A stretch of DNA of 64,000 nt from assembly GCF_014204975.1 (NCBI RefSeq), contig NZ_JACHMM010000001.1, positions 2,914,001 through 2,978,000 on the forward strand, written 5' to 3'. This document shows positions 62,928-64,000 of the stretch, in pieces. The notes beneath the pieces were generated by a model. It made no database searches. It was not told where the DNA came from and saw only the letters and a list, made by a program, of their open reading frames with translations. A program made the translations under genes and the position numbers. This DNA comes from Jiangella mangrovi (GTDB lineage Bacteria > Actinomycetota > Actinomycetes > Jiangellales > Jiangellaceae). Within the stretch, counting starts at the first letter, position 1, and each line of letters begins with the position of its first letter.

Positions 62928-63997
62928 CGGCCAACCCTCCGGCGGCGTAGCAGGACGGCGAACGCGGGAGCACCGAGGAAGGCGGTGACGACGCCCACCG
63001 GCAGCTCGCGCGGGTCGAACAGGGTGCGGGCCAGGGTGTCGGCCCAGATCATGAAGCTGGCGCCGGCCAGTGCCGACAACGGCAGCACCGCGCGGTGCCC
63101 GGAGCCGACGACGAACCGGACGGCGTGCGGGAGCATGAGCCCGACGAAGCCGATGGCGCCGCTGACGGCGACGGCAGCGCCCGTGAGCAGCGCGACCAGC
63201 GTGAGCAGCGTCCACCGGGTCCGGTTGACCTCGATGCCGAGCGACAGCGCCGTCGAGTCGCCGAACGCGAACGCGTCGAGCACCCGGCTCCGCGACACCA
63301 GCACCGCCCCGACCACGACGACGGCGACCCAGACGATCGCCGCGTCTGACCAGGACGCTCCGCCGAGCGAACCCAGCAGCCAGCTGAGGATCTCGCGGTA
63401 GGAGTCGCCGGTCGCGGACCAGAAGATGATGAACGACGTCGCGGCGGAGCACAGGTACGACACCGCGAGCCCGGCCAGCACGGTCCGCGTCGGCGCCAGC
63501 TCGCCGCGCCGGTTGGCCAGCGCGAACGTCACCACCAACGCCAGCAGCGCGCCCGCGAACGCGGCCACCGGCAGGCCCAGCCAGCCGACGCCGAGGATCA
63601 GCACGGCCACCGCGCCCACCGACGCGCCGGACGACAGCCCCAGCAGGTACGGGTCGGCCAGCGGGTTGCGGGTCAGGGTCTGCATGACGGCGCCGCAGAC
63701 CGCCAGCGCGGCGCCGACGGCGGCCGCCGTCAGCACCCGGGGCAGCCGCAGCTCCCACACGATGCCGTCGCGCAGCTGCGACAGCGACGACGAGGACAGC
63801 CCCAGGTGGTCGCCGATCGAGCGCCACACGTCCAGGGGATGCAGGTCGGCGGAGCCGATGGTGACGGCCAGCGTGATCGACGCCGCCAGGACCGCCGTCA
63901 TGACGGCGATCCAGCCGGTCGTGCGCGCCCCCGCCCGCCGCACCTGGGGCGCCGAAGCGCCGCCGGGCACGGTGGGCGGGGAAGCGGTCGTCGTCAC
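62924..63997 (-). CDS. Iron-siderophore-type ABC transporter permease (FecCD family)
   Basis: A 357-residue protein with about nine or ten membrane segments. FecCD motifs: RLPRVLTAAAVGAALAVCGA, MQTLTRNPLADPYLLGLSSG, GSLGGASWSDA, GAIGFVGLMLPHAVRFVVGS, and RELPVGVVTAFLGAPAFAVL near the end. It forms the channel for an Fe-siderophore or B12 importer. GTG 63997 is the first start within the window, but only three bases precede it, so the true start could lie farther right. A binding-protein gene is expected next door, outside the window. Confidence 0.88.
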
Positions 63998-64000
63998 AGG

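Overview
The window is very GC-rich DNA from the chromosome of a filamentous or soil-type actinobacterium. Supporting signs are frequent GTG starts, four-base ATGA/GTGA gene overlaps, sugar ABC importers without their own ATPase, an F420-type (LLM) oxidoreductase, a His-tailed GroEL next to groES, and the gene order rplM-rpsI-glmM-coaA-glmS-acpS-nnr-alr-tsaE-tsaB-rimI-tsaD-groES-groEL. I cannot name the genus from sequence alone; a Jiangella-like organism is only a guess.

Layout. 1-14.8 kb is accessory metabolism: a cut-off FAD oxidoreductase divergent from an HxlR regulator; a divergent pair of citrate synthases, one carrying an N-terminal HTH; a coupled lipoprotein/secreted protein pair; a 1923-residue secreted amylase-pullulanase with a MalR-like operator on its -35; a flavin monooxygenase and a LuxR regulator separated by an array of 18-bp repeats; and a two-domain acetyltransferase. 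14.9-33.1 kb is the conserved housekeeping block: ribosomal proteins L13/S9, amino sugar synthesis for peptidoglycan (GlmM, GlmS), CoA and carrier-protein activation (CoaA, AcpS), NAD(P)HX repair, alanine racemase and the t6A tRNA-modification genes (tsaE, tsaB, tsaD). Two paralogous acetyltransferases, a pentapeptide-repeat protein, a Uma2-type nuclease and an MFS exporter are interleaved.

33.2-52.7 kb separates tsaD from groES and is accessory: HAD phosphatase, cytochrome P450, NagZ-like lipoprotein, then a long minus-strand carbohydrate/acid-sugar cluster (46.5 to 37.2 kb). That cluster consists of a FadR regulator fused to a four-carbon acid sugar kinase, a 3-hydroxyacid-type dehydrogenase, an aldo/keto reductase, a sugar ABC importer and a GH127 beta-L-arabinofuranosidase. 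It is preceded by a stand-alone paralogue of the fused regulator, an M20 amidohydrolase and a carboxylate-amine ligase. GDPD, NUDIX and a THUMP-like methyltransferase follow. 52.7-54.9 kb is groES-groEL under two CIRCE operators.

54.9-64 kb is accessory again: a lipoprotein and DUF2891 pair, a 55-codon small ORF, a divergent cyclically permuted mutarotase and GH33 sialidase (the sialidase has a frameshift before its C-terminal lectin-like domain), a hypothetical protein, an LLM oxidoreductase, and an iron-siderophore-type ABC ATPase and permease at the right edge.

The most unusual points are two regulator-enzyme fusions in one window (HTH-citrate synthase and FadR-DUF1537 kinase), the head-to-head 18-bp repeat array, the duplicated CIRCE, the frameshifted sialidase and several long intergenic hairpins. 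No CRISPR array, rRNA, tRNA, integrase or transposase was seen.
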